Below are positions 26,280 to 34,572 of a stretch of 64,000 nucleotides of DNA, piece after piece (positions within the stretch are counted from its first letter, which is position 1; each line of letters begins with the position of its first letter). The notes beneath the pieces were generated by a model. It had not been told where the DNA came from and did not search any database. It worked only from the letters and a program-made list of their open reading frames with translations. The position numbers were made by a program, and so were the translations under genes. The stretch covers positions 186,001-250,000 of the forward strand of contig NZ_QEIG01000001.1 in the NCBI RefSeq assembly GCF_014324365.1, read 5' to 3'. Source of the stretch: Algoriphagus sp. AK58 (GTDB lineage: Bacteria; Bacteroidota; Bacteroidia; Cytophagales; Cyclobacteriaceae).

Positions 26280-26984
26280 TTATCGGTTGATGCTTTGGAG
26301 CATCTGTACTGCTGAGAGTCCTGCCGTCTCTGTTCTGAGTCTGCTTTTGCCCAAAGAAACTGCCTGAAAGCCAGCATCAAAGGCTCGTTGAATTTCCTTA
26401 GGATCAAAGTCTCCTTCGGGACCTATTAAAATCAGGTAGTTGCTTCCCGGTCTTGCCAAGTCCATCAAATGGTGCCTGTGATGCTCATCAACATAGGCGA
26501 TAAATTTCTGAAAATCATTGAATTCGTTTGATTTGATTAAATCATCGAATTTTGTGATGGTGTTGAGAACTGGGGTTCTAAACTTGATGCTTTGTTTGCA
26601 GGCTGAGATGATTTTTTTCTGGAGGCGGTCCGTTTTGAGATAGGAGCGCTCTGAGTTCATGGTTTCGATCAAGGTCAATTCATGAAATCCGATTTCAGTG
26701 ATTTTTTCTACCATCCATTCCATACGATCCGGGTTTTTGGTAGGTGCAATGGCTAAATGGATATAAAAGTTATCTTCTTCTGCTTCGGTTTTATTTAGAA
26801 TTTTAAGGCTTGCCTTTTTGGGGTTTGCATCCAAAATCACCGATTCGTAGACCATCCCTTTTCCATCAGTCAGTGTGATGGCATCTCCCTGCTTTTTGCG
26901 AAGCACACGGATCAAATGCTTGGATTCTTCTTCCGTGAGCGTGGAAATGGGTTCGGTAACCTGGTCTTGAAAAAAAAGCTGCAT
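26280..26984 (-). CDS. rsmE: 16S rRNA m3U1498 methyltransferase
   Basis: 234 residues from the ATG at 26984 (MQLFFQ, the family's usual M(H/Q)LFF start); the GTG at 27005 lies in the upstream terminator's T-run. The N-terminal PUA-like domain has HLIRVLRKKQGDAITLTDGKG. The C-terminal SPOUT fold has IAPTKNPDRMEWMVEKITEIG, SERSYLKTDR, ACKQS and the knot motif LILIGPEGDF, SLGKSRLRTETAGLSA. It methylates U1498 of 16S rRNA using SAM. It follows the DEAD-box helicase gene but is separated by a strong terminator. Confidence 0.95.
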   Translation of the reverse strand: MQLFFQDQVTEPISTLTEEESKHLIRVLRKKQGDAITLTDGKGMVYESVILDANPKKASLKILNKTEAEEDNFYIHLAIAPTKNPDRMEWMVEKITEIGFHELTLIETMNSERSYLKTDRLQKKIISACKQSIKFRTPVLNTITKFDDLIKSNEFNDFQKFIAYVDEHHRHHLMDLARPGSNYLILIGPEGDFDPKEIQRAFDAGFQAVSLGKSRLRTETAGLSAVQMLQSINR

Positions 26985-27004
26985 AACCTGATTGAATGTG
27001 GACA

Positions 27005-27036
27005 CAAAAAAAGCACATTCCTATCAGAAATGTGCC
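27005..27036 (-). terminator. Terminator of the DEAD-box helicase gene
   Basis: On the minus strand GCACATT (27029-27035 complement) pairs with AATGTGC (27013-27019 complement), followed by seven T. The T-run ends at 27006, just before rsmE. Confidence 0.85.
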
Positions 27037-27040
27037 TTTA

Positions 27041-27070
27041 AACCAAATTAACCTATAACCAAATTAACCT
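27041..27070. repeat. Tandem 14-mer AACCAAATTAACCT
   Basis: The 14-mer occurs at 27041-27054 and 27057-27070, two bases apart; the second copy covers the stop codon of the helicase gene. It may be a small recent duplication or a 3'-UTR element. Confidence 0.5.
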
Positions 27071-28899
27071 TTAGAAATTTCCATGTTGACGGTCTTTCCT
27101 TTGATGGTGTTGTTTTTCATCACTCGGATTACGTGCTCAGCATCTTTCTGAGGCACATCCACGAAAGAGAAGTTGTCAAATATGTCGATGCCGCCGATGC
27201 TTTTGCCTGGTACGCCTGTTTCTCCGGCGATTGCACCTACAATATCATTCGGACGGATTCTGTCTTTATTTCCCAAATTGAGGAATAGACGAGTCATGTT
27301 GGCATCACGAGTACGCTCGGTTCTTGGAGCGAAGTCTCTTCCGCCTTCTTTTCTATCACCGAAACGGCTTCCTCTTTCGAAACGGTCTCCACCACTTCTA
27401 GGGCCTCTTTCAAAACGATCTCCTCTACCTTCACCACGTCCAAATCGATCGGATCTTCCACCTTCTCTTCGGTCTCCAAATCTACCTTCACGACCTCCAT
27501 CACGTCCGCCTTCTCTTCTTCTGTCAGCGTAGGAATTTTCCAAACCAAAATCTTGATCTTTCAATTCCTTCACGGCATCGCCCATGACCATTTTCATCAG
27601 GCCAAGGGAAATTTGCTCCGCAGTCAAGCCTTCAGAGATCATTTGCTGAATAGTAGCTTCGAAGATTTGATTGTCGTCTTCTTTGCTGAGAACGCGATAA
27701 ACGTCCTTCACCAATTGAGCTTTTTTCAACTCAACCAGTTCAGTGACTGAAGGAGGAGTCATTTTATTGATGGTAGCCTTGGTATAACGCTCCAAGTCTC
27801 TCAATTTCATCGATTCTCTACGTCCGGTGATAAACGTGATGGCTGTTCCGGATTTGCCGGCGCGGCCGGTTCTACCGATTCGGTGTACGTAATATTCTTC
27901 GTCCAATGGAATGTCGAAGTTGAACACAGCTTCTACATTGTCCACGTCGATACCTCTGGCAGCCACGTCTGTCGCTACCAATACGGTGCAAAGTCCTTTT
28001 CTAAACTTGCCCATGACCTTGTCACGCTGTGCCTGAGAAAGGTCTCCGTGAAGCGCTTCAGCCAAAATTCCTCTAGCACCCAATGCTTCAGTCACCTCGT
28101 CGGTCATTCGCTTGGTGTTACAGAAGACAACGCTAAGTGCATAGTTATTGATATTCATCAAACGAACCATCAATTCCATTTTCAGGGAAGGCTTTACTTC
28201 GTAGTAAACCTGCTCGATTTTGGAAACGGTAAGTTCGTTTTTAGCGACTTTAATGATTTCAGGGTTGGTCTGATACTTTCTGGTCAAGTCCATGATTGGC
28301 TTAGCCATCGTAGCAGAGAAGAAGACAGTCTGTCTTTCTTCAGGCATTTCCTGTAGGATCGCTTCGATATCATCTCTGAAGCCCATGTCCAACATTTCAT
28401 CTGCTTCGTCAAGGACAATGATACCGGCATCTTCCAGCCTTAGTGTGCCACGATCCATGTGATCTTGCACACGGCCCGGAGTACCTACTACGATCTGAAC
28501 GCCTTTCTTCAGGGTGCGAATCTGCTTGTCGATAGATTCGCCACCATAGATGGCCACAGAACTGATTTTTTTGTGATACTTAGCCAATTTCTGGATTTCT
28601 CCTTCTACCTGCACCGCGAGTTCACGGGTAGGACAAAGGATGATGGCCTGAGGTCTGTTGAATTCAGGATCTACCAGATCGATGATTGGAATGGCAAAAG
28701 CTGCAGTCTTTCCGGTGCCGGTTTGCGCCTGACCGATGACATCGCGTCCTTCAAGTACGAAAGGAATGGCTTGTGATTGAATGGGGGAAGGTTGAGTGTA
28801 ACCCATCTCTTCCACGGCCCGCAAGATTTCTTCAGAAATCCCCAGGTCTGAGAATTTAATTGTGTTTTCCATGAATGTTTCCTTACTTTTTCTTGCCAT
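27064..28899 (-). CDS. DEAD-box RNA helicase with RGG-type tail and DbpA-like RNA-binding domain
   Basis: 611 residues (602 if the second ATG, ten codons in, is used). The Q motif is FSDLGI..GYTQPSPIQSQAIPF, Walker A AQTGTGKT (58-65), DEAD box DEAD (164-167), then SAT and HRIGRTGRAGKSG. Residues about 455-535 form an Arg/Gly/Asp-rich tail with repeated RGG/ERG/RFGDR units. A C-terminal DbpA-type RNA-binding domain follows (TRLFLNLGNKDRI.. VPQKDAEHVIRV). Such CsdA/DeaD-like proteins unwind RNA in ribosome assembly, often cold-induced. It has its own promoter (28973-29004) with a leader of about 67 nt. Confidence 0.93.
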   Translation of the reverse strand: MARKSKETFMENTIKFSDLGISEEILRAVEEMGYTQPSPIQSQAIPFVLEGRDVIGQAQTGTGKTAAFAIPIIDLVDPEFNRPQAIILCPTRELAVQVEGEIQKLAKYHKKISSVAIYGGESIDKQIRTLKKGVQIVVGTPGRVQDHMDRGTLRLEDAGIIVLDEADEMLDMGFRDDIEAILQEMPEERQTVFFSATMAKPIMDLTRKYQTNPEIIKVAKNELTVSKIEQVYYEVKPSLKMELMVRLMNINNYALSVVFCNTKRMTDEVTEALGARGILAEALHGDLSQAQRDKVMGKFRKGLCTVLVATDVAARGIDVDNVEAVFNFDIPLDEEYYVHRIGRTGRAGKSGTAITFITGRRESMKLRDLERYTKATINKMTPPSVTELVELKKAQLVKDVYRVLSKEDDNQIFEATIQQMISEGLTAEQISLGLMKMVMGDAVKELKDQDFGLENSYADRRREGGRDGGREGRFGDRREGGRSDRFGRGEGRGDRFERGPRSGGDRFERGSRFGDRKEGGRDFAPRTERTRDANMTRLFLNLGNKDRIRPNDIVGAIAGETGVPGKSIGGIDIFDNFSFVDVPQKDAEHVIRVMKNNTIKGKTVNMEISKG

Positions 28900-28955
28900 G
28901 TACTCCTAAATCCCAGACAAGCGACAGTAAGGATTCACGGCTCGAAAAATAGCTA

Positions 28956-28969
28956 CGTCAAAATTGACG
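28956..28969. promoter_or_regulatory. Dyad CGTCAA-AA-TTGACG at the helicase transcription start
   Basis: Six-base perfect arms around a 2-bp centre, placed right at the predicted start site of the helicase transcript. It could be an operator or the first element of the 5' UTR. No regulator is known. Confidence 0.35.
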
Positions 28970-28972
28970 ATG

Positions 28973-29004
28973 CAAAAGTAGAATTAAAAATTCCGAAAAG
29001 CAAA
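28973..29004 (-). promoter_or_regulatory. Bacteroidota-type promoter (TTTG, N20, TACTTTTG)
   Basis: On the minus strand, TTTG (29001-29004), 20 nt, then TACTTTTG (28973-28980): both elements are perfect. It drives the DEAD-box helicase with a leader of about 67 nt. The remaining upstream sequence to 29115 is AT-rich with no gene. Confidence 0.75.
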
Positions 29005-29115
29005 CCCTCTTCAAAAGTTTTTAGAATATTCTGTAAAAATCAGGGGTTTAAAGCGAAAAATATTTGGTTTTCATTTTTTGAATCATTTAAATTTTCTGTT
29101 TTAATCTCCAAACTA

Positions 29116-29907
29116 TCATAAAAACGACCGATCAGCCGAAGCCTCCTTTGCCATTTTTTCGGCAAGTTCTTTACCTAAATAACGGTCAATCAAACTATGT
29201 CCCACATACAAAACAGGAGTAAGAAGGACTGCTACGGTGAATTTGTAAATGTAATTGATCAGCCCTACCGCAATGATCTGACTCACGCTCCAATTGCCAA
29301 ACACATAAAAGGCAATCCCCAACACCACAAAAGAATCGATAAACTGGGACACCAGGGTGGAGCCTGTTGCTCGGAGCCAGATCATTTTTGGGCCGGTAAC
29401 CGCCCTGAGCTTTTGGAATACAAATACGTCTATCAACTGCCCCAGCAAAAAGGCTGTCAAAGAGCCAATGATAATGCCCAAACCCTGTCTGAAAATGGTA
29501 TTGAAGGCGTAGTCGATATTGAAACTTGAGCCATCAGGAGTAGTAGAATTGACATCCAACCAAAAATCAGCAGGGACCAAAACGGTAACCAAACTGATGA
29601 TAAGAAATACGTACGCAATTAGTCCTGCCGTTATGAAACTGATCTTTCGGACTCCTTTTTTTCCAAAATATTCATTGATGATATCTGTGGTAATGAATAC
29701 AATGGGCCAGATTACTGCTCCGGCTGTTAGGTTAAAGTCAAGCACATATTCCCCAAAGAATGTCCAGTTGACCGGTTCGAATCCTAACGTTTTTTCTCCG
29801 GAAAAAATCTTAACCCCGATGATTTCGGCCAAAATGGCATTGGTCAAAAAGATGGAACCCAGAATTAGAAAAAGGTTGGTTTTTTTACTGTGTTGGATTT
29901 CATTCAT
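29116..29907 (-). CDS. yhhQ: Queuosine-precursor transporter, YhhQ family
   Basis: 263 residues, about six membrane helices. Family stretches are TNAILAEIIGVKIF, AGAVIWPIVFITTDIINEYFGKKGVRK (the membrane-embedded TDxxxEx(F/Y)G motif), FLGQLIDVFVF near LLGQLID and RATGSTLVSQFIDSFVVLGIAF. YhhQ/QueT-type proteins import queuine precursors such as preQ0/preQ1 for tRNA modification. It overlaps the rnz gene by 8 nt as the last gene of the purC operon, so a tRNA-processing enzyme and a tRNA-modification transporter are co-expressed. Confidence 0.88.
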   Translation of the reverse strand: MNEIQHSKKTNLFLILGSIFLTNAILAEIIGVKIFSGEKTLGFEPVNWTFFGEYVLDFNLTAGAVIWPIVFITTDIINEYFGKKGVRKISFITAGLIAYVFLIISLVTVLVPADFWLDVNSTTPDGSSFNIDYAFNTIFRQGLGIIIGSLTAFLLGQLIDVFVFQKLRAVTGPKMIWLRATGSTLVSQFIDSFVVLGIAFYVFGNWSVSQIIAVGLINYIYKFTVAVLLTPVLYVGHSLIDRYLGKELAEKMAKEASADRSFL

Positions 29908-30832
29908 AGCTAGAAAGGATAGGGTAGGTGTTTCCCTCTTCGCTTAAGACAGAATTGGGGAAAACTGTTTGGGCTTCGGCCAACATTTCGTTTAGGTCCA
30001 CATATCGGGATGAAAAATGGCCTAACAGGAGTCTTTTTACACCGCTCATTTTTGCGATTTCAGCGGCCTGTGATGCCGTGCAATGAAAGGCATCTTTAGC
30101 TCGCTGTGAATCCACCTCCATAAAAGTCGATTCATGGTACAACAAATCCGTGCCTAGGATAAACTTTGAAATTTCAGGATGGAAAATTGTGTCTGAACAG
30201 AAGGCATAACTTCTCAAAGGAGGATGGGGATGGGCATAGTCTGCTACTTGGTAAGTGATACCGTCCGAATCTGTATAGTTTCTTCCAAATCTCAACTCGT
30301 GAATTGCTTCCAAAGGGATTTTCTTTTCCTGAAGTTTTTCTTTGATCAAGCTTCTGAGTCCTTCTTTTTCCCGTATCAAAAAACCTGTGGTTGGAATCCT
30401 GTGAAGCAAAGGAAAACTATAAACCGAAAATTTAGGGTGATCTAGAAGAAGGTTTAGCCCGTCGGGATTTGTTTGGACAAATTCAAGAGGATAAGAAAGT
30501 CGTGTGTTACTCCAGCGAAAATGGGTAGTGATGATTTCATCCAGTCCTTTAGGACCAAAAATTTTGAGCGGTTGGGTTCTCTTGGAAAGATGATAGCTCG
30601 AAAGCACCCCAATCAATCCCAGGTAATGATCACCATGAAGGTGTGAGATAAAAATGTGAGAAATTCTGGAGGATTTGATTTTGAATTTACGCATCTGTAT
30701 CTGTGTGGCCTCCCCACAATCCAGCAATAAACACTCCTGCCCAAATCTGACGACTTGGGCAGTGTGATTTCTTCCATGCACGGGGATGGAAGAGGTGTTT
30801 CCCAGAATTGTTACTTCAAATTCCGGAATCAA
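29900..30832 (-). CDS. rnz: Ribonuclease Z
   Basis: 310 residues, normal for the short RNase Z form. The metallo-beta-lactamase core has the zinc motif HLHGDH (64-69), LLLDCGEATQIQ, YHLSKRTQPLKIFGP, SYAFCSDTIFHPEI and a late LLLGHFSSRY. It cleaves the 3' trailer of precursor tRNAs. Its ATG overlaps the STAS stop codon by four bases, and it overlaps yhhQ by eight. Confidence 0.93.
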   Translation of the reverse strand: MIPEFEVTILGNTSSIPVHGRNHTAQVVRFGQECLLLDCGEATQIQMRKFKIKSSRISHIFISHLHGDHYLGLIGVLSSYHLSKRTQPLKIFGPKGLDEIITTHFRWSNTRLSYPLEFVQTNPDGLNLLLDHPKFSVYSFPLLHRIPTTGFLIREKEGLRSLIKEKLQEKKIPLEAIHELRFGRNYTDSDGITYQVADYAHPHPPLRSYAFCSDTIFHPEISKFILGTDLLYHESTFMEVDSQRAKDAFHCTASQAAEIAKMSGVKRLLLGHFSSRYVDLNEMLAEAQTVFPNSVLSEEGNTYPILSSYE

Positions 30833-31206
30833 GCTTCCTCCTCGTCTTCGCCTCCGTCGATTTCGTGCATAAATATGGCTTCTCCAGCCTCTTCCAGACT
30901 GTTCACCAAGTTAAGTTTTTTGTCCAGCATGGAGATTTTCAAAAGCTTCATGACATGCTCCTGAACACCCGAGATCAAGAAAATCCCGCCGTTTCGTCCA
31001 AATTCACGATCCCCAACCAGCAATGCGCTCAATCCGCTGGAGTCTACATATTTTACAGCACTCATATCCAAGACGATGTTGGAATATCCTTCGGCATGGA
31101 TGGTCAAGAGCTCTGACTTCAGTTTTGGAGCGAGCAAAGAATCAATTTTTTCTTCCATCGGGGAGAAAACTACATACTGCTCTTTTTTATCAATGGTATA
31201 TTTCAT
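30829..31206 (-). CDS. STAS-domain anti-sigma-factor antagonist
   Basis: 125 residues from the ATG at 31206 (an ATG two codons upstream is also possible). The STAS fold is clear: YVVFSPMEEKIDSLLAPKLKSEL, NIVLDMSAVKYVDSSGLSALL with the phosphorylatable serines in DSSG (55-58), then GGIFLISGVQEHVMKLL. An acidic tail (EIDGGEDEEEA) ends the protein. Such proteins free a sigma factor by binding its anti-sigma kinase; no kinase or phosphatase gene is nearby. It sits 16 bp after purC and overlaps rnz by four bases. Confidence 0.9.
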   Translation of the reverse strand: MKYTIDKKEQYVVFSPMEEKIDSLLAPKLKSELLTIHAEGYSNIVLDMSAVKYVDSSGLSALLVGDREFGRNGGIFLISGVQEHVMKLLKISMLDKKLNLVNSLEEAGEAIFMHEIDGGEDEEEA

Positions 31207-31222
31207 AGTCATTTAAAGTTGG

Positions 31223-32164
31223 TTACTTGGCCAGATGAGCCAAAATTGCTTTTTCTATTCTTGATTGGATATCGGATGTTTCAGCTTTGACGAACTTTTC
31301 TCCCATAATGTTTTCAAAAAGTTCAATATAGCGATCGGAGATACCATCTACAATTTCATCGGTCATTTCCGGTACAGATTGTCCTTCTTTCCCTTGGAAA
31401 CCATTAGCGATCAGCCATTGTCTCACAAATTCCTTGGACAATTGTTTCTGTGGAAGACCTTTTTCCTGATTTTCCTCATAGCCTTCTGCATAGAAATATC
31501 GGGAGGAGTCCGGAGTATGGATTTCATCAATCAGAAGGATTTGGTCTCCGAATTTTCCAAATTCATACTTGGTATCCACGAGGATCAAGCCCTTTTCACG
31601 GGCCATTTCCTGTCCTTTTTTGAATAAGGCTCTGGTGTACTTTTCCAACACCACATAGTCTGATTCGCTTACTATTCCTTTGGCAAGGATGTCTTCTCTG
31701 GAAATATCTTCGTCGTGACCTTCTGCGGCCTTGGTGGTAGGAGTGATGATCGGCTCCGGGAAGGGATCGTTTTCTCTCAATCCTTCTGGCATCGCCACTC
31801 CGCAGAGAACTCGCTTTCCAGCCTTATATTCCCTTGCAGCATGCCCTGCCAGATAGCCGCGGATGACCATTTCCACTTTGAAAGGTTCACATCGCTTACC
31901 AATCGTGACATTGGGATCGGGGGTGGACGTCACCCAGTTGGGTACGATGTCAGCGGTGGCTTTCAGAAAACCTGCCGCGATTTGGTTAAGCACTTGACCC
32001 TTGAAAGGAATCGGACGGGGAAGAACAACATCAAAGGCTGAGATTCTATCTGATGCAACCACCACCAGTTCCTCTTCGAAAATATAAACGTCCCTTACTT
32101 TTCCTTTATAAAATCCCACCTGTCCGGGGAAAGTAAAGTGGGTTTCTTTGATGGCCTTGCTCAT
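31223..32164 (-). CDS. purC: SAICAR synthase
   Basis: 313 residues, the length of the longer (bacteroidete/yeast-like) form. Typical stretches are [67 protein letters not shown] and [20 protein letters not shown]. It joins aspartate to CAIR in purine synthesis using ATP. It is the first gene of a purC-STAS-rnz-yhhQ transcript, with a -7 box 17 bp before its ATG. Confidence 0.95.
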   Translation of the reverse strand: MSKAIKETHFTFPGQVGFYKGKVRDVYIFEEELVVVASDRISAFDVVLPRPIPFKGQVLNQIAAGFLKATADIVPNWVTSTPDPNVTIGKRCEPFKVEMVIRGYLAGHAAREYKAGKRVLCGVAMPEGLRENDPFPEPIITPTTKAAEGHDEDISREDILAKGIVSESDYVVLEKYTRALFKKGQEMAREKGLILVDTKYEFGKFGDQILLIDEIHTPDSSRYFYAEGYEENQEKGLPQKQLSKEFVRQWLIANGFQGKEGQSVPEMTDEIVDGISDRYIELFENIMGEKFVKAETSDIQSRIEKAILAHLAK

Positions 32165-32180
32165 TTCAAATTCGTTTTGG

Positions 32181-32188
32181 CAAAAATA
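32181..32188 (-). promoter_or_regulatory. -7 element (TATTTTTG) of the purC operon
   Basis: A perfect TAnnTTTG on the minus strand; the predicted leader would be only about 10 nt. The -33 element is not recognisable. No purine riboswitch is seen. Confidence 0.5.
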
Positions 32189-32222
32189 GAAAAACCTATT
32201 TCCCCAGCCTCAGACTCAAGTT

Positions 32223-33350
32223 TTATTTATTGATAATATTTCCGAACTCATAGGTTTCTGAGCGGACTAATTCTCCATTTTCATTGAAATAGTCCCGCTT
32301 GCCGTGGAGCCTTCCTTTGGAGTAATTTCTGATTTCCTGAGGGTTACCGTTTTCGTAATAGATTTTCACTTCACCCTCTTCCACTCCGTTGACAAAGTTG
32401 ACGATGGAATAAGGCTTGCCAGATGGGTAGAAATTTTCTTCCCGTAGTTTATCGCCTTTGGTATCAAAAGTGATCCGTTGCCTTAGGGTTTCATTTTCAT
32501 GAAAATACAGGGTAGGCTGTGTAGGAATTCCCTTAGAATACACCGCCTTCATTTTGGTACTACCGCTTGGAAAATATTCGAGCATTTCACCTTCCGGACT
32601 GCCTTTTTTGAATATTCCTTTTCGCTCCGGTTTCCCATCCGGATAGTTGTTTACATAAGGACCATCCAAAGACCCCATTATAAATTGCCTTTGGGATTTG
32701 AGTTGCCCATCCGGGTAATAGCTGATTTCGGGACCGTTCAGGACACCTTTACTGTAAATGGCCTTGTACAAAAGATTGCCAGATTCATCCCATTCCTCAA
32801 AACTTCCATGGTACTGACCGGCAAGAAAATTGATTTTGGATTTGGGGTTTCCATTGGGAAAAAAGGCCAATGAAGCACCTTCCGGTTTATTGCTTTTGAA
32901 AGTGGTTTTGTCCTGGATTTTTCCGTCTTCGAAATAGGAAATGACCTCACCCTCGAGTTGATTGTTGACAAAGGAGGATTCCTGACTGATTTTTCCTCCT
33001 GGAAAGTAGCTGATGGCTTTCCCTTCCCGCTGATTGTCCTTAAACGTGACGATTCTGAGCGTGTCACCCGTTTCTGGGTCCAAATCATAAAAAGCACCGT
33101 TTCGCTTGTCATTTTTGAGGTTTCCGATCAAGATCAATTTTCCATCGATATCATACAGCCATACCGGCCCTTCTGCTTTTCCGTTTATTTTGGTCAAGAC
33201 CTCCTTGATGCGGGTTTGTTCTTCATCATAATAGGTTCGAATAGTGTCTTGAGAAAAAGAAGCGGATATAAAAATTCCAGACAGCATCAGCAGTGTAAGG
33301 AATTTGAATTTTTCGTTAAGAAGTTGGGTGACCCTAAGAAATAATACCAT
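32223..33350 (-). CDS. Exported MORN-variant repeat protein (YwqK-like)
   Basis: 375 residues from the ATG at 33350 (MVLFLRV); a longer frame to 33428 is unlikely because a signal peptide (LTLLMLSGIFISASFSQ) follows the chosen start. The mature part is about nine or ten copies of a 22-25 residue unit of the form G.(Y/F)..YY.(D/N)G(K/N)..., the MORN_2 variant found in so-called YwqK-family antitoxins. These repeats form elongated beta-sheets of unknown role. There is no toxin gene next to it, so the antitoxin label should not be trusted. It is divergent from apbE. Confidence 0.82.
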   Translation of the reverse strand: MVLFLRVTQLLNEKFKFLTLLMLSGIFISASFSQDTIRTYYDEEQTRIKEVLTKINGKAEGPVWLYDIDGKLILIGNLKNDKRNGAFYDLDPETGDTLRIVTFKDNQREGKAISYFPGGKISQESSFVNNQLEGEVISYFEDGKIQDKTTFKSNKPEGASLAFFPNGNPKSKINFLAGQYHGSFEEWDESGNLLYKAIYSKGVLNGPEISYYPDGQLKSQRQFIMGSLDGPYVNNYPDGKPERKGIFKKGSPEGEMLEYFPSGSTKMKAVYSKGIPTQPTLYFHENETLRQRITFDTKGDKLREENFYPSGKPYSIVNFVNGVEEGEVKIYYENGNPQEIRNYSKGRLHGKRDYFNENGELVRSETYEFGNIINK

Positions 33351-33404
33351 AAAAAGGCTTTGGTAAGATTTTGGAAAATTAACGAGCAAGGGAGTCAAAT
33401 TGAC

Positions 33405-33412
33405 TATTTTTG
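33405..33412 (+). promoter_or_regulatory. -7-like element (TATTTTTG) before apbE
   Basis: A perfect TAnnTTTG 53 bp before the apbE ATG at 33465, without a clear -33 box. It supports the downstream start for apbE over a longer frame from 33360. Confidence 0.35.
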
Positions 33413-33464
33413 GGCAAAAAATATCCAAATCTTAATTTTCAAGGTTTGCCAAATTCCACATCTT

Positions 33465-34484
33465 ATGTCAATTAAGCCTATTTATTTATTGTTAAGCCTG
33501 ATTTTTATTTTTTCCTGCACTCAGGAAAAAGCGATCGAATTCAAAACCTATGAGGGGGAGATTTTTGGGACTTACTATCGAATTCAGGTTGGTGAGTTTG
33601 AAAGAGATTTTCAACCGCAGTTTGATTCGGTTTTCGCGCTGATCAATAAGGCATCCAATTCTTACATCCAAGAATCCGAGGTGTCTGATTTTAACAATAC
33701 GGGTGAGTTGCTTCAGCCTTCTTTTACCTTCAGAGATATGATGGATTCCTCGATGAAGTACCATCGTCTGAGTGAAGGGTTCTACGAACCCACACTTTTT
33801 CCTTTGTTGAAAGCATGGGGTTTTTCCTTTGAAGAGAGAGAAAAAATGGACTCCCTGAAAGTGGCCGAGCTCCGCAAATTGGTGGGTTTTGAATCCAAAA
33901 TCGCTGTTTCTGATTCCGGCTATGTAGCTGCTGAAGAAGGAGTCAAACTGGATATCACCGGGATAGGAGAAGGCTATGCCATCGACAAGCTTGCGGAGGT
34001 GTTGGAAGTTGCCGGAGTGAAAAATTATATGGTGGAAATCGGAGGAGAAATGAAAGCCAAAGGTCAGAACCCTCGTGGAACCGTATGGACTATAGGCGTG
34101 GAAGATCCTCAGCAGGCAGAATTGGGCGTAAGTAGCTCTATGCTGACCAAAGTAGAACTGGACGGAAGAGCGATCAGCAGTTCAGGGAACTATCGAAAAT
34201 TTTACATCGACGAAGACGGAAACAGACGTCCTCATCTGATCGATCCGTTTACCGGGTTTCCAGTGAATCATTCGATGGTTTCGGTCTCGGTGTTGGCTCC
34301 GTCTGCTACGGAGGCTGACGCTTTGGCTACGGCCTTTATGGCGATGGGATCTGAGCGAGCCAAAGCCTTGGCAGAAAAGCTTCCCGGTGTGGAAGCCATG
34401 TTTGTGATCGGAGGAAAAGAAAAGTTGGAATTGGACTTTACCTCGGGTTTTCCTAGGACTAAGGAAAATAAGAAGTCTGAATAG
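33465..34484 (+). CDS. apbE: FAD:protein FMN transferase (ApbE), lipoprotein
   Basis: 339 residues from the ATG at 33465. A lipoprotein signal ends in IFSC (Cys18), so it is anchored in the periplasm. ApbE hallmarks are GEIFGTYYRIQV, LDITGIGEGYAIDKLAEVL (flavin-binding), MVEIGGEMKAKGQNP, AISSSGNYRKFY, HLIDPFTGFPVNHSMVSVSV and APSATEADALATAFMAMG (metal-binding). It attaches FMN covalently to exported flavoproteins such as NqrB/NqrC or RnfG. No such target lies in this window. A strong terminator follows. Confidence 0.93.
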   Translation: MSIKPIYLLLSLIFIFSCTQEKAIEFKTYEGEIFGTYYRIQVGEFERDFQPQFDSVFALINKASNSYIQESEVSDFNNTGELLQPSFTFRDMMDSSMKYHRLSEGFYEPTLFPLLKAWGFSFEEREKMDSLKVAELRKLVGFESKIAVSDSGYVAAEEGVKLDITGIGEGYAIDKLAEVLEVAGVKNYMVEIGGEMKAKGQNPRGTVWTIGVEDPQQAELGVSSSMLTKVELDGRAISSSGNYRKFYIDEDGNRRPHLIDPFTGFPVNHSMVSVSVLAPSATEADALATAFMAMGSERAKALAEKLPGVEAMFVIGGKEKLELDFTSGFPRTKENKKSE

Positions 34485-34501
34485 GTTTTCCAGCCAAATC
34501 G

Positions 34502-34537
34502 AAAAGCCCAAGATGATAAGTCTTGGGCTTTTTTTAA
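34502..34537. terminator. Bidirectional terminator between apbE and the thiolase gene
   Basis: AGCCCAAGA (34505-34513) pairs with TCTTGGGCT (34521-34529), followed by a run of T; the minus strand also has TTTT after the stem. It separates two convergent genes. Confidence 0.85.
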
Positions 34538-34572
34538 TAAGTAGGGTCTTTTGACCTCAATTTTGGCTTTAA

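Noticed and set aside
27173..27548. Two frames in the helicase RGG tail region (one on each strand)
   Set aside because: They are shadows of the low-complexity Arg/Gly repeat of the helicase.
32223..33350. Antitoxin of a toxin-antitoxin pair
   Set aside because: MORN-variant proteins carry this label by habit; there is no toxin gene near and the protein is exported.
33360..33464. N-terminal extension of apbE
   Set aside because: It adds residues ahead of a lipoprotein signal whose natural start is 33465, and it overlaps the -7 box.
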